Shown here: positions 44,310-55,731 of the stretch, one piece after another
Layout of the letters: each line of letters starts with the position of its first letter
Position numbering within the stretch: the first letter of the stretch is position 1
Source of the DNA: Euborellia annulipes
Taxonomy: Eukaryota; Arthropoda; Insecta; Dermaptera; Anisolabididae
Assembly (NCBI GenBank): GCA_023213315.1
Contig: JAKCPI010005620.1
Span: 1-64,000, forward strand
Length of the DNA stretch: 64,000 nucleotides
Reading direction: 5' to 3'
Translations under genes and position numbers: made by a program
Notes under the pieces: model-generated
The model's database searches: none
Seen by the model: only the letters and a program-made list of their open reading frames with translations
Told to the model about the DNA's origin: nothing

Positions 44310-45370
44310 AGAATGTTTTATTTTTTAATCGTACTATTATTGTGTTAATTAACTAATATTATTAACTATTATTGTACAAAGATAAATAATTCTGTCTAAT
44401 TAGACATCTGCAGATGATAGACTGATGGTTTGAACAATGGCATCACTACCGGTAAATATTATAACAGCATATGTTACGAGTCGTATATAAATATAAATAC
44501 GTCCCAGGGAGTTTAAGATTTTCTATATTTTAAGTCCATTTTAATTCAAAGATTTTCTCTTAAGAAATTAGGATCTGAACCATTAATTTAATTTCTAACC
44601 AGAGATGTACCAGGAATCTTTGACAATCATGGATAAGCCTCTTCATAAAAATTTCAGGGGAATTATCAATTAACATAACCAGGAGGTATTATAATCATAT
44701 GCATTTTACACTTTTTGAAAACTATTTTAAATAAGGGCTTTTTGATATGAAATAAATTTTCTTAGTCTTTTACCACCTGAATTCATTTAAAATCGGTGCA
44801 TATTTATTTAAATAATTTAATAAATTTTATCTCCTAGGGCGGGAAGCAAACAATTGCCTCTTATATTATGAGGCAAGATCTTTTACCTCTACTTTTAAGG
44901 ACGAGTAATTTATTTTTTTCATAATTAAAAGAGGTAATATAATATTAAATATCTTTGCTGAAGATTTTAATTGAAAGTGATAATAAAGTTTTTTCTTGTT
45001 TTTTGATCATAATAAAAGACTTGGTCGTTGTGAATCATTTAATGAATGCTTGAGAAATATGAGACAAGGAAAGAAAGAAGGAAGGACCTTGTTTGGTTTT
45101 TCTTATTACATTTTTATTACCAACTTAATAAAAAAAAGAGTCTGGAACCATGGCAATCATCTTGGAGAAAAAGAAAAACCAAATTAATGTAATAATTCGA
45201 ATTTCGATTTCAATTTTATTAATACAGCCTTTTTTTTACGGTATACTTCTGCTTTAGAATGCGTCGTGTTTGAACATAGACGATTTCTGTTCTGTCTATG
45301 ACATGAATTTTTTTGGGTGAATTTCGCGTTTTGAATAAAAAATTTTTATTCATTCGATATCCAATATAAT
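44310..45370. other. AT-rich stretch with a SINE-B relic
   Basis: CTCCTAGGGCGGGAAGCAAAC at about 44830-44850, followed by ATTATGAGGCAAGATC and CCTCTACTTTTAAGG to 44900, is a reverse SINE-B head. Elsewhere nothing is recognised. A 63-codon frame at 44996-45187 is unsupported. Confidence 0.4.
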
Positions 45371-45766
45371 TTAAGGTGCGCGTCTCGGAAAACCGTTAAA
45401 ACACGATTGAATCAAGGCGGCAAGAGATGGCGTTAGTGTTCCGCATAGGAATATTAGGGACTTATTCCATTTCATTCTAGAGCTTCCAGCTAATTAATTA
45501 AAGGCAAAAAATTAATTATTCTTTAACACAATGATTACTAATTTAATTATCTACAACTTATAGAGCTCCTTTTTTTAAATATCTTTTATTTAATGCGATT
45601 AATCTAACAATTTTTTTTTTTTCTTTCGAGAATCAAAAAAAAGGGCTTCTATAAGTTGTAGATATTTTAAATAGCTTTAATTTAAAAAAAATTTGAGGTC
45701 GATAGCTTCAAAATTGTGGCCGCTGGAAACTCCCAAAATTAGCACCTCGAGACGCGCACCGCCTAA
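45371..45766. mobile_element. TTAA-flanked MITE, family TT
   Basis: Intact 5' end TTAAGGTGCGCGTCTCGG. The 3' end CGAGACGCGCACC is followed by GCCTAA, so the right TTAA is interrupted. The interior matches the 35358 copy at landmarks GCAAGAGATGGCGTTAGTG and GGTCGATAGCTTCAAAATTG. Confidence 0.85.
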
Positions 45767-47207
45767 ATATATGAAGCGAAACCTATATCTCAGCTCTAAA
45801 AAAGAGGATAGAAAATATTAAATATTAACAATCACTTTGGGAATAATTTTTCTCTTATTTACACGAAATTATTTAGAATAAAAAAATAGAGTCTCGGTTT
45901 TTATTTATTTAAGGATTATAATTTGAATCTATCCTCTTTAAATGAAAGACTTTCTGATGCTTTTAATATTCCCGATTAATCTCACCCTAAAAAAAAAAAA
46001 AAAGATTCATGACAAAAGGAAAAGAAGAAAAGTCTTAATGAATAAATATGCAATTCTCGTAAGTAATTATAATAAAAGAAAAATAAAATACGAATTTCAA
46101 ATACGAAAAGTTATTTAAATATGTAAAAAAAAGCAGTTTGGAAAAGAAATAAAGAAAGTGTCCAGTAAAATTAAGTTTTGTTAAAAAAAAAGTTAAATAG
46201 GTAAGTAAGCAAAGAAAGGGTGGAAGGCAAAGTCAGTTGATATTAAAGTTCGTCTCTCAAGAGAGGATCTTTATATAGATAGATAGACGACAGTCTATAG
46301 ATAGAAAGATTAAAAGTTAACTCAAGTTAAAATCTAATAAATATAAAGCCGGAGAATATATAATACTCTAATGCATGGGGATCTACTTTTTCTCTTTGTC
46401 TATCTTTTTTGAGAAAAAATGGATTAAGGATTTATACAAAAAAAAAAAAAAAGGGAGAAATAAAAGTATAGGAATCGAGCCCCAGTGGAGAATCAAGTGC
46501 CTACATTGAGCACTCTAGCCTTTTATATTATACTCCTTGTCACAGAGGGAATAAATCCCCGGGGCCCGGGCCCCTGAGGGAGCTCGGGATCTTTGAGTAA
46601 AATTTCCAATGAAAATAAAACATAAATTATTTTCAATAAATTTTTTCTTTGTGGATTCCCGACCCCTTAGGATACTTCCTAAATTAACTCAAGAAAAAAA
46701 TAAAATATTTAAAAAATCTGAGTTACCTTAAAGACAATAATTTTATAAAAATGAAAATACATGTATTAAAATTTAATTTTTTTTTTTTGGAAGGGAGGGT
46801 AGGTCATTGCCCAAGGATACTTTCGGCTCTGTAAAAAAATGCATTTAAATATTCTTATCCTGTACATTTTAGCCAAAAGTATCACACCATATTTTAAAAA
46901 TACATAAAAATTTTTTTTTTTAAATTAAATTGATTAATAAGGAAGAGTTATAGGAGCAGAGACTGTCTTAATTTAAATCATTTGCGTACCAAATGGTGTA
47001 AATAAATGTGCTCGGATCAGATAGAACATATTCGTTAATATAATAAGTATTCTATCATTTCTATATAACCTAAAATGCTGAAAAAAAATAAATTTATTTA
47101 AAATAATGAATGTAAAATTTTAATATTTTTATCTAATCGATCCACCTTTTGATATAATTTTTCAGAAATTAGAAATAAAAATAAAAATTCTTTTGACCAA
47201 GGATATA
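45767..47207. other. AT-rich stretch with relics
   Basis: 46540-46840 contains GGGAATAAATCCCCGGGGCC and G/C-rich ends similar to 57650-57670, a likely transposon relic whose ends I could not define. No gene. Confidence 0.4.
46950..47090 (+). mobile_element. ancient SINE-A relic
   Basis: ATTTAAATCATTTGCGTACC / AAATGGTGTAAATAAATGTG aligns with the palindromic SINE-A body, followed by CTCGGATCAG (CTGGACCC), TTCGTTAATATAATAAG and CTATATAACCTAAAATGCTG (TATATGGCCTGAGTTGCCG). The head is unrecognisable. This shows the family has a long history in the genome. Confidence 0.55.
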
Positions 47208-47615
47208 TGGCCCCTGCGATGCATTAGTGTGTCAAGCGCCAAAAAATTAAAAATTGAGTTAAGCACGGAATATTGTGAAAAATGCTATAATTAAAAGTAT
47301 TTTTTATGAAATGTCCTAAAAAAATTTATATTTAGCTAATGTTACTTGCACAATTGACAAAAAAAAATGATATACCTGTTATAATCTAATCAAAACAATG
47401 TAAATCAGAAAAACTTTAATGTTAAATTATTCACATCTCGCCAGCTTAAACAATCTGCTAAAAATCACGAATATTCGTTCAGTTACTTATGCTTTGCTGT
47501 TTTATTATGCTAATTATCCTAATTTTAAAAAGCGCCACATTGGCACAACATTTTTGTCCACATATATTTATTTGAAACGCACATGGCTTGACACACTAAT
47601 GCGTAACAGGGTCCA
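47208..47615. mobile_element. TA-flanked MITE, long form
   Basis: Same ends as 7084-7317 (TGGCCCCTGCGATGCATTAG and complement of ..GCGTAACAGGGTCCA), with TA flanks. The interior has the shared AAGCACGGAATATTGT and GTTACTTGCACAATTGACAA, plus an extra ~170 bp (CTCGCCAGCTTAAACAATC ...) that the short form lacks, so the short form is an internal-deletion derivative. The two short frames inside are not genes. Confidence 0.8.
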
Positions 47616-48225
47616 TATATCGATTTGAATAAATAAGGATTGGGTAAAAAAAAACAACATATAATTAGCCCCAGACAGTTTTGGCTTATAAAACGATGAG
47701 TACATCCCAAAATGCATCTAATTTGAGAGCATATTTATGTCATTAGAGTCTTTTTATAATACCTGAAGGGAAAATTATCCAGCGAAGTTTTTTTATTTTA
47801 TTTAGGCCTATTTTTGAATTTCATTTAAGCCTGTGGAAATTATTTGGAATTCTAATCATTATATTAAATTAAACCCCACGCTATTTATATCCTATATGTA
47901 TCTATGTATACTATTATATACCTTTAGAAAGAGCGTTTATTCAATTTAAATGTAATTTTAACCTCGCTCTTTGGTAAATTTATTGGGAATTTAAGTGAAC
48001 TCACATTTAATCTATTTATTGTATTCATCTATTGAATTTATTTATTCGGTTAAACAATTTGCATATTACGTTATCGATAATTGCTTAATAAATTGCTTTT
48101 TTAAAGAATTAATTTAATCTATACCTAGAGAGACTTTAGGTTTAAATGGTATATTAACCCATTATCTTTTAATTTAAAAATAAAATCTCTATTTTACTCA
48201 AAGTCAAAAAAAAATTATTTGTTCG

Positions 48226-48423
48226 ATGGCTAGGCCAAGTGATGTTGATAATTCGCAAACACTTTATTCCAAAAGTGATTACCGATTAGTGCCTTGGAAA
48301 TGTCCAAGTTCATTCCTAGAAAATGAGGAGAGGTCTACTTCCGTTCAACCCTTATGGGTTAATAAGGAAATGGCCTGGCTGCTGCTCTGCTGCACATACA
48401 CAACGGCAGAGATGGAGGTGGAG
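48226..48423 (+). CDS. candidate coding exon, unknown product
   Basis: Starts at ATGGCTAGGCCAAGTGATG and stays open for 66 codons to a strong donor, GAG|GTGAGTC (GT at 48424). The frame is also open back to 48184, where TTTTACTCAAAG could be an acceptor. The translation begins MARPSDVDNSQTLYSKSDYR and includes LVPWKCPSSFLENEERSTS. The block is much less AT-rich than its neighbourhood. If not spliced, the frame would run to 48528. No family recognised. Confidence 0.3.
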
Positions 48424-48850
48424 GTGAGTCAAGTCCCTAAGGGTCAATTTCCGTCGTTTGAAGACGAGAGAGAGGGCGAGAGAAATGCGTTGGGCACGTT
48501 GCCCTTAAGATCAATGTCTCTACCTTGATTTGAATGTCCAAACTAAGGTTGGGTGGGTGGGGTAATAGTCAAATGGAATTAATTGACAAATAGCTACAAT
48601 TTCATTAACAACCCTCTTCGATCAACCTAAATGGACCACCAGATTATTATTCCATATACGTTATATTATTAATATTTGAATAAGTTATTTTATTTGAATT
48701 TAATTGTAACTAATTGAAAACAAATACGAGGCAATTAGCCTCGTAATTATGGATAGGCCTACTAAATCGAATATGGAAGATATTATATTTGTTATCAAAA
48801 GATCTGGACAAATATATAAAAGAAAACCCTAAAATTTCTATATTTTTATC

Positions 48851-49345
48851 TTAAAGTGTGCGTCTCGAAAAGCCGTTAGAAGACGATCGACTACCGAGTT
48901 ACTCGAGGCGGCAAGAGATGGCGTTAGTTTTTCCCATAGGAATACAAGGGATTTATTCCATTTCATTTGAAAGATTCCAGCTAATTAATTAAGGGTAAAA
49001 AATTAATTATTTTTTAACACAATGATTACTAATTTAATTATCTATAAGATATAGAGCGAATTTTTTAAAAATATTTTTTATTTAATGCGATTAATCTGAA
49101 AAAAAAATTTTATTTTTTCTAAAATCAAAAAAAAGGGCTTCTATAAGTTGTGGATAATTTAAATTAGTAATCATTGTGTTAAAAAATAATTAATTTTTTG
49201 CCTTTAATTAATTAGCTGAAAAGTCTAGAATGAAATGCAATTTGTCTCTTGTTTTCCTATGGGGAACACTAACGCCATCTCTTGCCGCCTTGAGGAACTC
49301 GGTAGTCAAAAGCTTTCTAACGACTTTTCGAGACGCGCACCTTAA
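48851..49345. mobile_element. TTAA-flanked MITE, family TT, foldback variant
   Basis: TTAAAGTGTGCGTCTCG...CGAGACGCGCACCTTAA. Unlike the other copies the right half is an inverted copy of the left: GCAAGAGATGGCGTTAGTTT / AACGCCATCTCTTGCCG, CAGCTAATTAATTAAGGG / TTTAATTAATTAGCTG and AATGATTACTAATTTAA / AATTAGTAATCATTG. Arms are about 190 bp, and the normal GGTCGATAGCTTC right portion is absent. Confidence 0.85.
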
Positions 49346-49613
49346 GAAATTATGTGCAGCTTTTTTTCTTGAATGTTTAAGTAATTCCTAAATCGATTGC
49401 AAAAACACTATTTCTCTACTAGAAACTAGGTTATGACTAGAGAATCTCTAGTAATAACCTAATCATGAGATAGTCGGTTTTCCTGCTTTTTATTAATAAT
49501 AATATGATATACAGGGTGTCCACCAAGACGATTCTCTGATTTTAAAATTAACTGGAAAACAAAGAACTCTAGAATAATATTAATATAACTATAGGAATGT
49601 TTATTTTGAAAAC

Positions 49614-49770
49614 TAAAAAAAAATCTGGTGAGACTGGACGCACAGCACACACCTTCAATAATCGAAAGTTATGAGAATACACATTTTAAAGAGCATCTAA
49701 AAAATAATTGATTTTTGAATTTTAATCAAAATCGTTGAGCGAATTTTTAGAAAATAGAAAAAGTACATTT
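49614..49770 (+). mobile_element. HP element with large internal deletion
   Basis: AATCTGGTGAGACTGGACGC hairpin start, CACACCTTCAATAATCGAAAG, then a jump to TGAGAATACACATTTTAAAG and AAATCGTTGAGCGAATTTT. One arm of the large hairpin and most of the left half are gone. A word resembling a transposon end (TACAGGGTGTCCACCAAG) lies just upstream at 49511-49528. Confidence 0.75.
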
Positions 49771-50212
49771 TATGAGTATTTCTTGTTAATCGCCTAAGAA
49801 TTGATTTAAGAGAAAGGGTATGTGTGGACCTAAACGACCCTTTGAATCGTGATGAAAATCATACCATCGCATAAAATACCATATTACAAGTATATTATAT
49901 TACGTTTGTTCTCAGCTATTAAATTAATTATAACAATTTTAATTTTTTTATTTAGATGCAGATGCGCTCAAAATATTAATTATATTTTTTTTTCCATGAA
50001 TGTATGCTTTTAAAATATAGTTTGGCTCATTTATTTATTCAATTTAATGAATTCTTTTTTTTTTTTTTTTTTTTTTTTTGTTTCAATTAAACAATAAAAA
50101 AAATTATCTAAATTACATATAGCGGAAAATTACGTTATAAGCTGAAAAAAAATAAAAACGTTCTCTCACTCTCTCTCTCTCTCTCTCTTTGCTCGTGTGC
50201 GTTTTTTTTTAG

Positions 50213-50334
50213 TGGGTCGGTAAATCGAATCAATGGCACGGATTGGACGGAGGTCGTGGATGGCCAAAATGTGAAGGAGGAGTGGAGGGTGTATATATGG
50301 GGTGTCACAAAAGCCAAAAAGGCTGGACCAGAGG
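50213..50334 (+). CDS. candidate internal exon, unknown product
   Basis: A CT-repeat and T9 tract ending AG (50211-50212) form a strong acceptor, and GAGG|GTGAGT gives a strong donor. The 122-nt block between them is GC-richer than its surroundings. Read from 50214 it gives GSVNRINGTDWTEVVDGQ.. ending EEWRVYIWGVTKAKKAGPE; a second frame is also open. The spacing of W, RVY and AGPE is faintly reminiscent of fibronectin III strands, but I cannot claim homology. The GA-rich sequence after the donor is intron-like. Confidence 0.4.
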
Positions 50335-51084
50335 GTGAGTTAGAGAGAGAGAGAGGCAAGTCACCATTCCAAAAGCAACGGGGACAATTCATCTCAAGGG
50401 CCATGGACCTCCCTCTCCCTTTCTCGGTGTGTCAGGTTATATATAATTCTGAATGGTGGCCAACGAATAGTTTCCAACCTAGAAGCGATTTTCTTCTAGC
50501 AAGAATTCGGGTTTTTTTTTTTCTTTTTTTTTTTGAATACATACAAAATACCTGGCATCTGTGTCCCATTGTGATTCAATTCTTCATTCAATTGAATGAC
50601 AATTTTTTTTTTCGTGTTAACAAAAGTAGAAAATAATAAAATACACCTTGATTTTTCAATAGAAAGGATTTTTTTGTGGATTTAATATAGCGCCTTCATT
50701 TCTCCCCTCTCCCTCGTCTTCCTAAAATCTCTTTTAGTAATTGATATCTATTAAAGAATAATAAAGGCGTGATTAGATATCGAGATTCCATGTTTTCAGT
50801 TGGGAATAATTATTAGATTATTAATTTTTTATATGATAGAAGCATAGAATTAATGATATATGATATCAATATCAAAAATATTGGAACAAACTATTTTGAT
50901 AATAATTATAATAAAAAATAATAGCCATCGATACAATCAATATTTAAAAATATAATTAATAGGTTAATCCCCTTCAGTAGCCGAGAGACGGATAATAAAA
51001 AAAATTATAATATTAAAAATTAATATAATTAAATTTAATAGAAGCACTATTAGTATGCGTTTTTGATAATATTGAATGACTGGA
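50335..51084. other. AT-rich stretch, nothing recognised
   Basis: 50335-50480 is still moderately GC-rich (CAAAAGCAACGGGGACAATTC) and open in the same frame, so the exon could read through. Beyond that homopolymers dominate. Confidence 0.4.
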
Positions 51085-51495
51085 CAAGTTTGGAACTTAG
51101 GTGCTAAGGGCAACTAAATATATCTCGACACAAAAAATATGGTGTGGCAAGTACAGTACACAACTTTCTCTTGCCGAAGAGTAAGAGAAAGTTGTGTGCT
51201 GTGCGACCAAACTTGACCACGCAATTTATAGATGGCGCTGAGCTATGAATGCTTCCACGTCAGTAAAGTGTACTTAAAACAATTTTCACGAAAGATTTCA
51301 CTGGTATACTTTTTAAAGAGCATTTAAAAAAAAGTTTTAATCAAAATAGTTGGAGTCAATTTTGAGAAAATCGAGAGAAAAAAAAACTGAAAAACTACAT
51401 CAGTAAAGTAGGCCTACTAGTACTTTTTGGCCGAAGCTTTTTGTTCAAAAGTTTATTTTCTCCCCTTGGAGGGAGGAGGGAATGCCTACTGTAAA
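51085..51495 (+). mobile_element. chimeric HP element
   Basis: A reverse-oriented large hairpin (GGTGTGGCAAGTACAGTACA..GTTGTGTGCTGTGCGACC) is followed by forward-oriented sequence: TTTATAGATGGCGCTGAGCT, AAAGAGCATTTAAAAA, AAACTGAAAAACTACATCAG, TACTTTTTGGCCGAAGC. The mixed orientation and the GATGGCGCTGAGC block, shared with 32783-33260, indicate recombination between copies. Confidence 0.7.
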
Positions 51496-51544
51496 GCTAT
51501 TTTGTAAAGTAATTTTTTTTAAATTTCCTACGCTAAAGTACACT

Positions 51545-51770
51545 GTAAAAAAAATATGAATTTTCATTCATATCTCATAAACTTTGGTGGTTTAATTTTA
51601 ATAGACCTAGGATATGAGTTAAAATTAATATACAAGTATATGAATAAGTATCGCTTTAAAAAAAATATGAATTTTCCTTCTTTTTTCACATACTTTCGTA
51701 GTTTAATTTTAATACACCCAGAATGTGAATTAAAATTAATATAAAAGTTTATGAACAAACTACCAACTTT
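51545..51770 (+). repeat. ~112-bp direct duplication, two units
   Basis: AAAAAAATATGAATTTTC, TTTAATTTTAATAGACC / TTTAATTTTAATACACC and GAGTTAAAATTAATATAC / GAATTAAAATTAATATAA recur at a distance of about 112 bp. Frames on both strands across it reflect the repeat. Confidence 0.8.
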
Positions 51771-51779
51771 TAAACTTAT

Positions 51780-51835
51780 CTTTTTCTTTGTGTGCCGCCA
51801 AATTTTGAAATCGTTAAAAGTGTACCGCGACAAGT
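51780..51835. mobile_element. hAT-like right end
   Basis: GTGTGCCGCCAAATTTTGAA ... GTGTACCGCGACAAGTTGAG-AATCACTGG: the complement CCAGTGATTCTCAACTTG is the classic CAGTG.TTCTCAA hAT terminus. The matching left end is not found. Confidence 0.5.
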
Positions 51836-52740
51836 TGAGAATCACTGGTCTAAACGTTCTCAAATAACTCGACTACCTCAAGGAATTTTTATTAATATTA
51901 TTTTATAATTATTTTAAGGAAACTTGAAATTATTCTTTTAAAATTCATTTCCAAAATCTATATTGATTAAATTCTGGTTTGAAATTCGCGCTCTAAACTA
52001 TTTAAATATTTATGAAGTCATACTAATTAAATAATTTTTATAAAGTAATTCAACTAAATAGCTATAGAAATTAAAATTAAAATTAACAATTTCACCAAAA
52101 TAATTAATTTTAAAATATACAAGAAATTGGTTAGGTTGGCACCAGGTTGGCACCAAATTCTGTTTTTGAAGTAGCTGATTTAACGCATAGATAATTGAAC
52201 GTGTATTATTATTTAAAATGAAATATAAATATTTAATCAATATATTGAAATAGGAACATTTTACTAACAAAATCGTAAGTATTGAATTTGAATTTTTTCA
52301 TTGAAATTTTTTTTTTTCTCAATTTCAAATAAATTATTGTTTGTCACTTTTCAGGTGAGGTTAGTTTATACTCCAGCCAGGGAATAAACTCCAAACTGCA
52401 ATGAAAATGTAACTCTTTATTTCTTCTCAAAAAAGATGAAAATCGACATATTTTTTGTATTAAATTATTAAAATGATTTGTATTTGTGTTTAATTTACTT
52501 GGAAATGTATAAAAATTTATTTTTTGATACAAATTTATAATTTTAATACTTTAATTTGTTTTATTATTTAGTAAAATTGTATATTTTAATATAATATAAT
52601 TTTTTTTTAATAAATAAAAAATAAAATAAATAAAGAAAACTATTATTTCTCCTAGACCACTCACTTTCCCTCAAAACTATAAACTCGTAAGGACTTTAAT
52701 TTTTGTTTATTAAAGCTTTTGTGGTTTGAAATATTATTAT
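51836..52740. other. AT-rich stretch, nothing recognised
   Basis: Contains a tiny direct repeat TTGGCACCA at 52136-52155. The 86- and 62-codon frames here are A/T-driven. Confidence 0.45.
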
Positions 52741-52742
52741 TA

Positions 52743-52875
52743 GGAGAATTTTTAATTATAGACCACATATTTGTATTAAATATTTATTAAAAATATATAT
52801 ATATATTTGTACAGTATTTATATATTTTTAATAAATATTTAATACAAATATGTGGTCTATAATTAAAAGTTCTCC
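52743..52875. mobile_element. palindromic MITE with TA flanks
   Basis: GGAGAATTTTTAATTATAGA-CCACATATTTGTATTAAATA pairs with its complement to TTCTCC across an AT-rich centre. Arms are about 60 bp of a 133-bp element, and TA lies on both sides (52741-52742, 52876-52877). It is nearly all hairpin. Confidence 0.75.
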
Positions 52876-52907
52876 TACTTTCATTTTTCACAAAAAAGTA
52901 TATTATT

Positions 52908-53115
52908 TCTCATAAACCCGTAATTTAAATTTCATATACCAAAAATGAATTTATTCATATACCCGTAATTTAAATTTCATATACCAAAAATGAATTTATT
53001 CACATACCCGAAAATGAATTTTTTCATATACCCGAATATGAAAAATTTCATATCTGGGTTTGAGAAAATTCATTTTTGGTATATGACCTTTCTCATATAC
53101 CCAAAATGAATATTC
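52908..53115. repeat. tandem then inverted ~48-bp repeat
   Basis: CATATACCAAAAATGAATTT and ATACCCGTAATTTAAATTTC occur twice in tandem, then decayed units, then an inverse copy (AAATTCATTTTTGGTATATG). The motif CATATACCC recurs at least four times. Confidence 0.75.
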
Positions 53116-53579
53116 ATAAACAGTTTGTGTAACAGACTTCCTATACATGTGTATGAATCTGGCTCGAAAATTTTTAACAGTGTACCTTATTCGAGTTACT
53201 TAGTACTTATTATATTACCGTGTTGTTTATTTTTTTGTGTGATCAATTATTTGTTGTTATTTTATTTCGTTCCAAAAATAAAGCACGATTAGTTCTACAT
53301 TAGTAGAAACCATGATTTACATTCAATTGTAAGCCATTTATTTGATATTGTCGCCATATATATTGCATATTTAAATGTTTTTTATTGCATATAAATCCTG
53401 GTTTTAATTATGACCAATAATCACCTGTGAAAAATATTTAAATATTATCTAGTTTAATCTGATATCTATCCATCTTTAAAACAAACAAACAAAAGAATTT
53501 GACAAATTTTTTATTTTTAAAAAGAGGTCAACGTTTTTGTTTCTTTTGTATTAGGAGATCGTCATTACTTTTTTCGATT

Positions 53580-54015
53580 TTTACTTTCTCGTATAGAGAA
53601 AGTATGGTAATCGTAAAAAAAATTCGACTTCGAGATTTTGATGTTTCTCCACGTTTTAGACCACCCTGAGTCCAAAAATCTCCCAAAAATACCATTTTGA
53701 GCATTATATCTGTGTGTGTGTGTGAACACGATTGCTTAAAATCCAAAGCAGCTAGATCGATGAAATTTGGTATATGCTCCTTACACTAAAATTGTAGATT
53801 TCTATCAACTTTTTGGAGTAAATACATCACTTGGAAGTAGTACTTTACCTAATAAGTTTTTTCAGAAATTTCGAAATTTTCAATTTCTTTGTTTTATTAT
53901 GATAAAAATATGTACTCAATTTTAAAAATTTTTTATTCTCTGATATATTTCGGGAAACTGAATAGTTTTTGAAATAATCACAGAAGAAAACGACATTTTT
54001 CGTAAATTTTGGAAA
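53580..54015. mobile_element. FB2 element, copy 2
   Basis: Terminal palindrome TACTTTCTCGTATAGAGAAAGTA, AATTCGACTTCGAGATTTTG, ACCACCCTGAGTCCAAAAAT, TGTGTGTGTGTGTGAACACG, GCTAGATCGATGAAATTTGG and ATACATCACTTGGAAGTAGT; then the centre (CTGAATAGTTTTTGAAATAA). It retains one arm and an intact end, and so shows the family's true left terminus. Confidence 0.8.
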
Positions 54016-54524
54016 GAAAAATCAACAAAATAAATTCATTTGTGAAACAAATGAATTTGTTTATATTTACATGTGATAAGAAGTAGTGATATGAAGTAGT
54101 GATAAGAAGTTAGCGCTAATAATAGCTACATATCTACCTCACTACTATAACCCTCTCCATATACCCTGTGTTTAATTTCAAAATTGACATAATTGAAAAT
54201 GTCTTGTTCTTCACTTAATCTATCTCAAGGCACTCGTTAGCGCTTTCTCTCCTCTCTTCATCACTTAGGTACACAAAACTTCACCTTGGTCCCCTCCTCT
54301 TTCTGTTTAATGTTTATATTGCCGGTTTCTTCTTCTCTCTCCTATGATGACAAAAACATTCTATTCATTCTACTATCCATACCAAAATATTTAAAGCCCT
54401 TTTCTCATCAGCTATCATATTAAAATAACATTTTGAAAATGAATGAATGCATTTAATTTATGAACTTACAGCGCCGCCCTAGTCAGGTTGGCTTGGCCCC
54501 CCTGGACCACCCTAGCCTTTTCTT

Positions 54525-54800
54525 AAAAAAATAAATAAAAAAAAACACTCACACTTTTTTCTCATTCACACTCACATTCACACACACATACACACAGTCT
54601 TTTCGGCAACTTGGGCCATATGACTTTATACGATAGCCGATATTATGGAAATATATATATTGGGCTTCAGGCATTCTTATTTAAGCCATTTAAGTATCCA
54701 AGTGGCTTAAATAAAATCATCGGACTGCCTGGGATCCGAACCCTCGACCCTTGGTATATAAGGCAGGCGCGCTACCAAACTAGGCCAAGCCCGAAGGCTC
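54525..54800 (-). mobile_element. SINE-A copy, first of a side-by-side pair
   Basis: T/A-rich tail, CACACAGTCTTTTCGGCAAC, the body with a mutated palindrome (GCCATTTAAGTATCC), B box complement GGATCCGAACCCTCG and head ..AGGCCAAGCCCGAAGG. It is preceded by GCCTTTTCTT (54515-54524) and followed by the same word (54801-54810). Confidence 0.9.
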
Positions 54801-54810
54801 GCCTTTTCTT

Positions 54811-55072
54811 TTTTTAAAACATTCACACTTTTTTCTCATTCATACTCACATTCACACACACATTTACACAGTCTTTTCGGCAACTTAGGCCATTTAAGAC
54901 TTTGACGACAACCGTTGTAATATATATTATCTATTGTGAGTTCAGGCATTTCTATTTAAGCCATCTGGTATCCAAATGGCTTAAATAAAATCATCGGACT
55001 GCCTGGGTCCGAACCCGCGATGTTTGGTATAGGAGGTAGACACGCTACCTACTATGCCACACCCGGGGGCCG
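54811..55072 (-). mobile_element. SINE-A copy, second of a side-by-side pair
   Basis: Same orientation, directly after the shared GCCTTTTCTT. Tail CTCATTCATACTCACATTC, body with ATTTAAGCCATCTGGTATCC, B box complement GGGTCCGAACCCGCG and head ending CCACACCCGGGGGCC. The word GGCTTTTCTTAA follows at 55072-55083, a third copy of the target. Confidence 0.9.
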
Positions 55073-55559
55073 GCTTTTCTTAATTATTAAAAGAAAATAT
55101 TATTACTACTATTCCAATCCAGTGCCTGCTTGAAGATTGCTTACATTCATAGGATACATAAATGCAAAGAATACATAGATATTTCTCTATAAATTTCCTA
55201 TGGTAGAAACTTTAAGAATTAATAACTCAAAAAGTTAATAGGAATTTCGGGACCCGAGTATTTTTTCTGGACTCCCCATGACGTCCTCTATAAGCCTGCA
55301 AAATTTCGTTTAAAAATTCCAACTGGAAGTTGGTCAAACAGAGCGTGACCAATTTGAAGTACACTTATGTAGTATATCAGATTTTTCAAATTCATTTTCC
55401 GGCTCTTCCTTCCATAGAGCTAATGTTGAATCCCCATTTGGGGAATTGCATGCAAATTTCGATTCAAAAGGGGGTTTCCCCTGATGATCTTTAATCCACC
55501 TCTCAATTAAAAATATCTCTATTTTTTTCCTCTATTAATGGAAAGAGGGACAAAGTATT
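55073..55559. other. non-coding stretch
   Basis: Phrases such as CCTGCAAAATTTCGTTTAAA and TTCGATTCAAAAGGGGG resemble parts of HP-L and other dispersed repeats. No gene. Confidence 0.4.
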
Positions 55560-55700
55560 TTTTACTTTCTCGTACCCTATATATGAAATATATAGGAGAG
55601 AAAGTATTGCGATCATGTCAAAAATTCGATGTCGAGATTTTGATGGATATACATGTTTTGAGGTCCCCTGAGTCCAAAAAGTGGGTCCCGCAAATTGGTC

Positions 55701-55731
<31 letters not shown>

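Noticed and set aside
49511..49560. TACAGGGTGTCCACCAAG as an intact transposon end
   Set aside because: No partner end or target duplication could be found in the neighbourhood.
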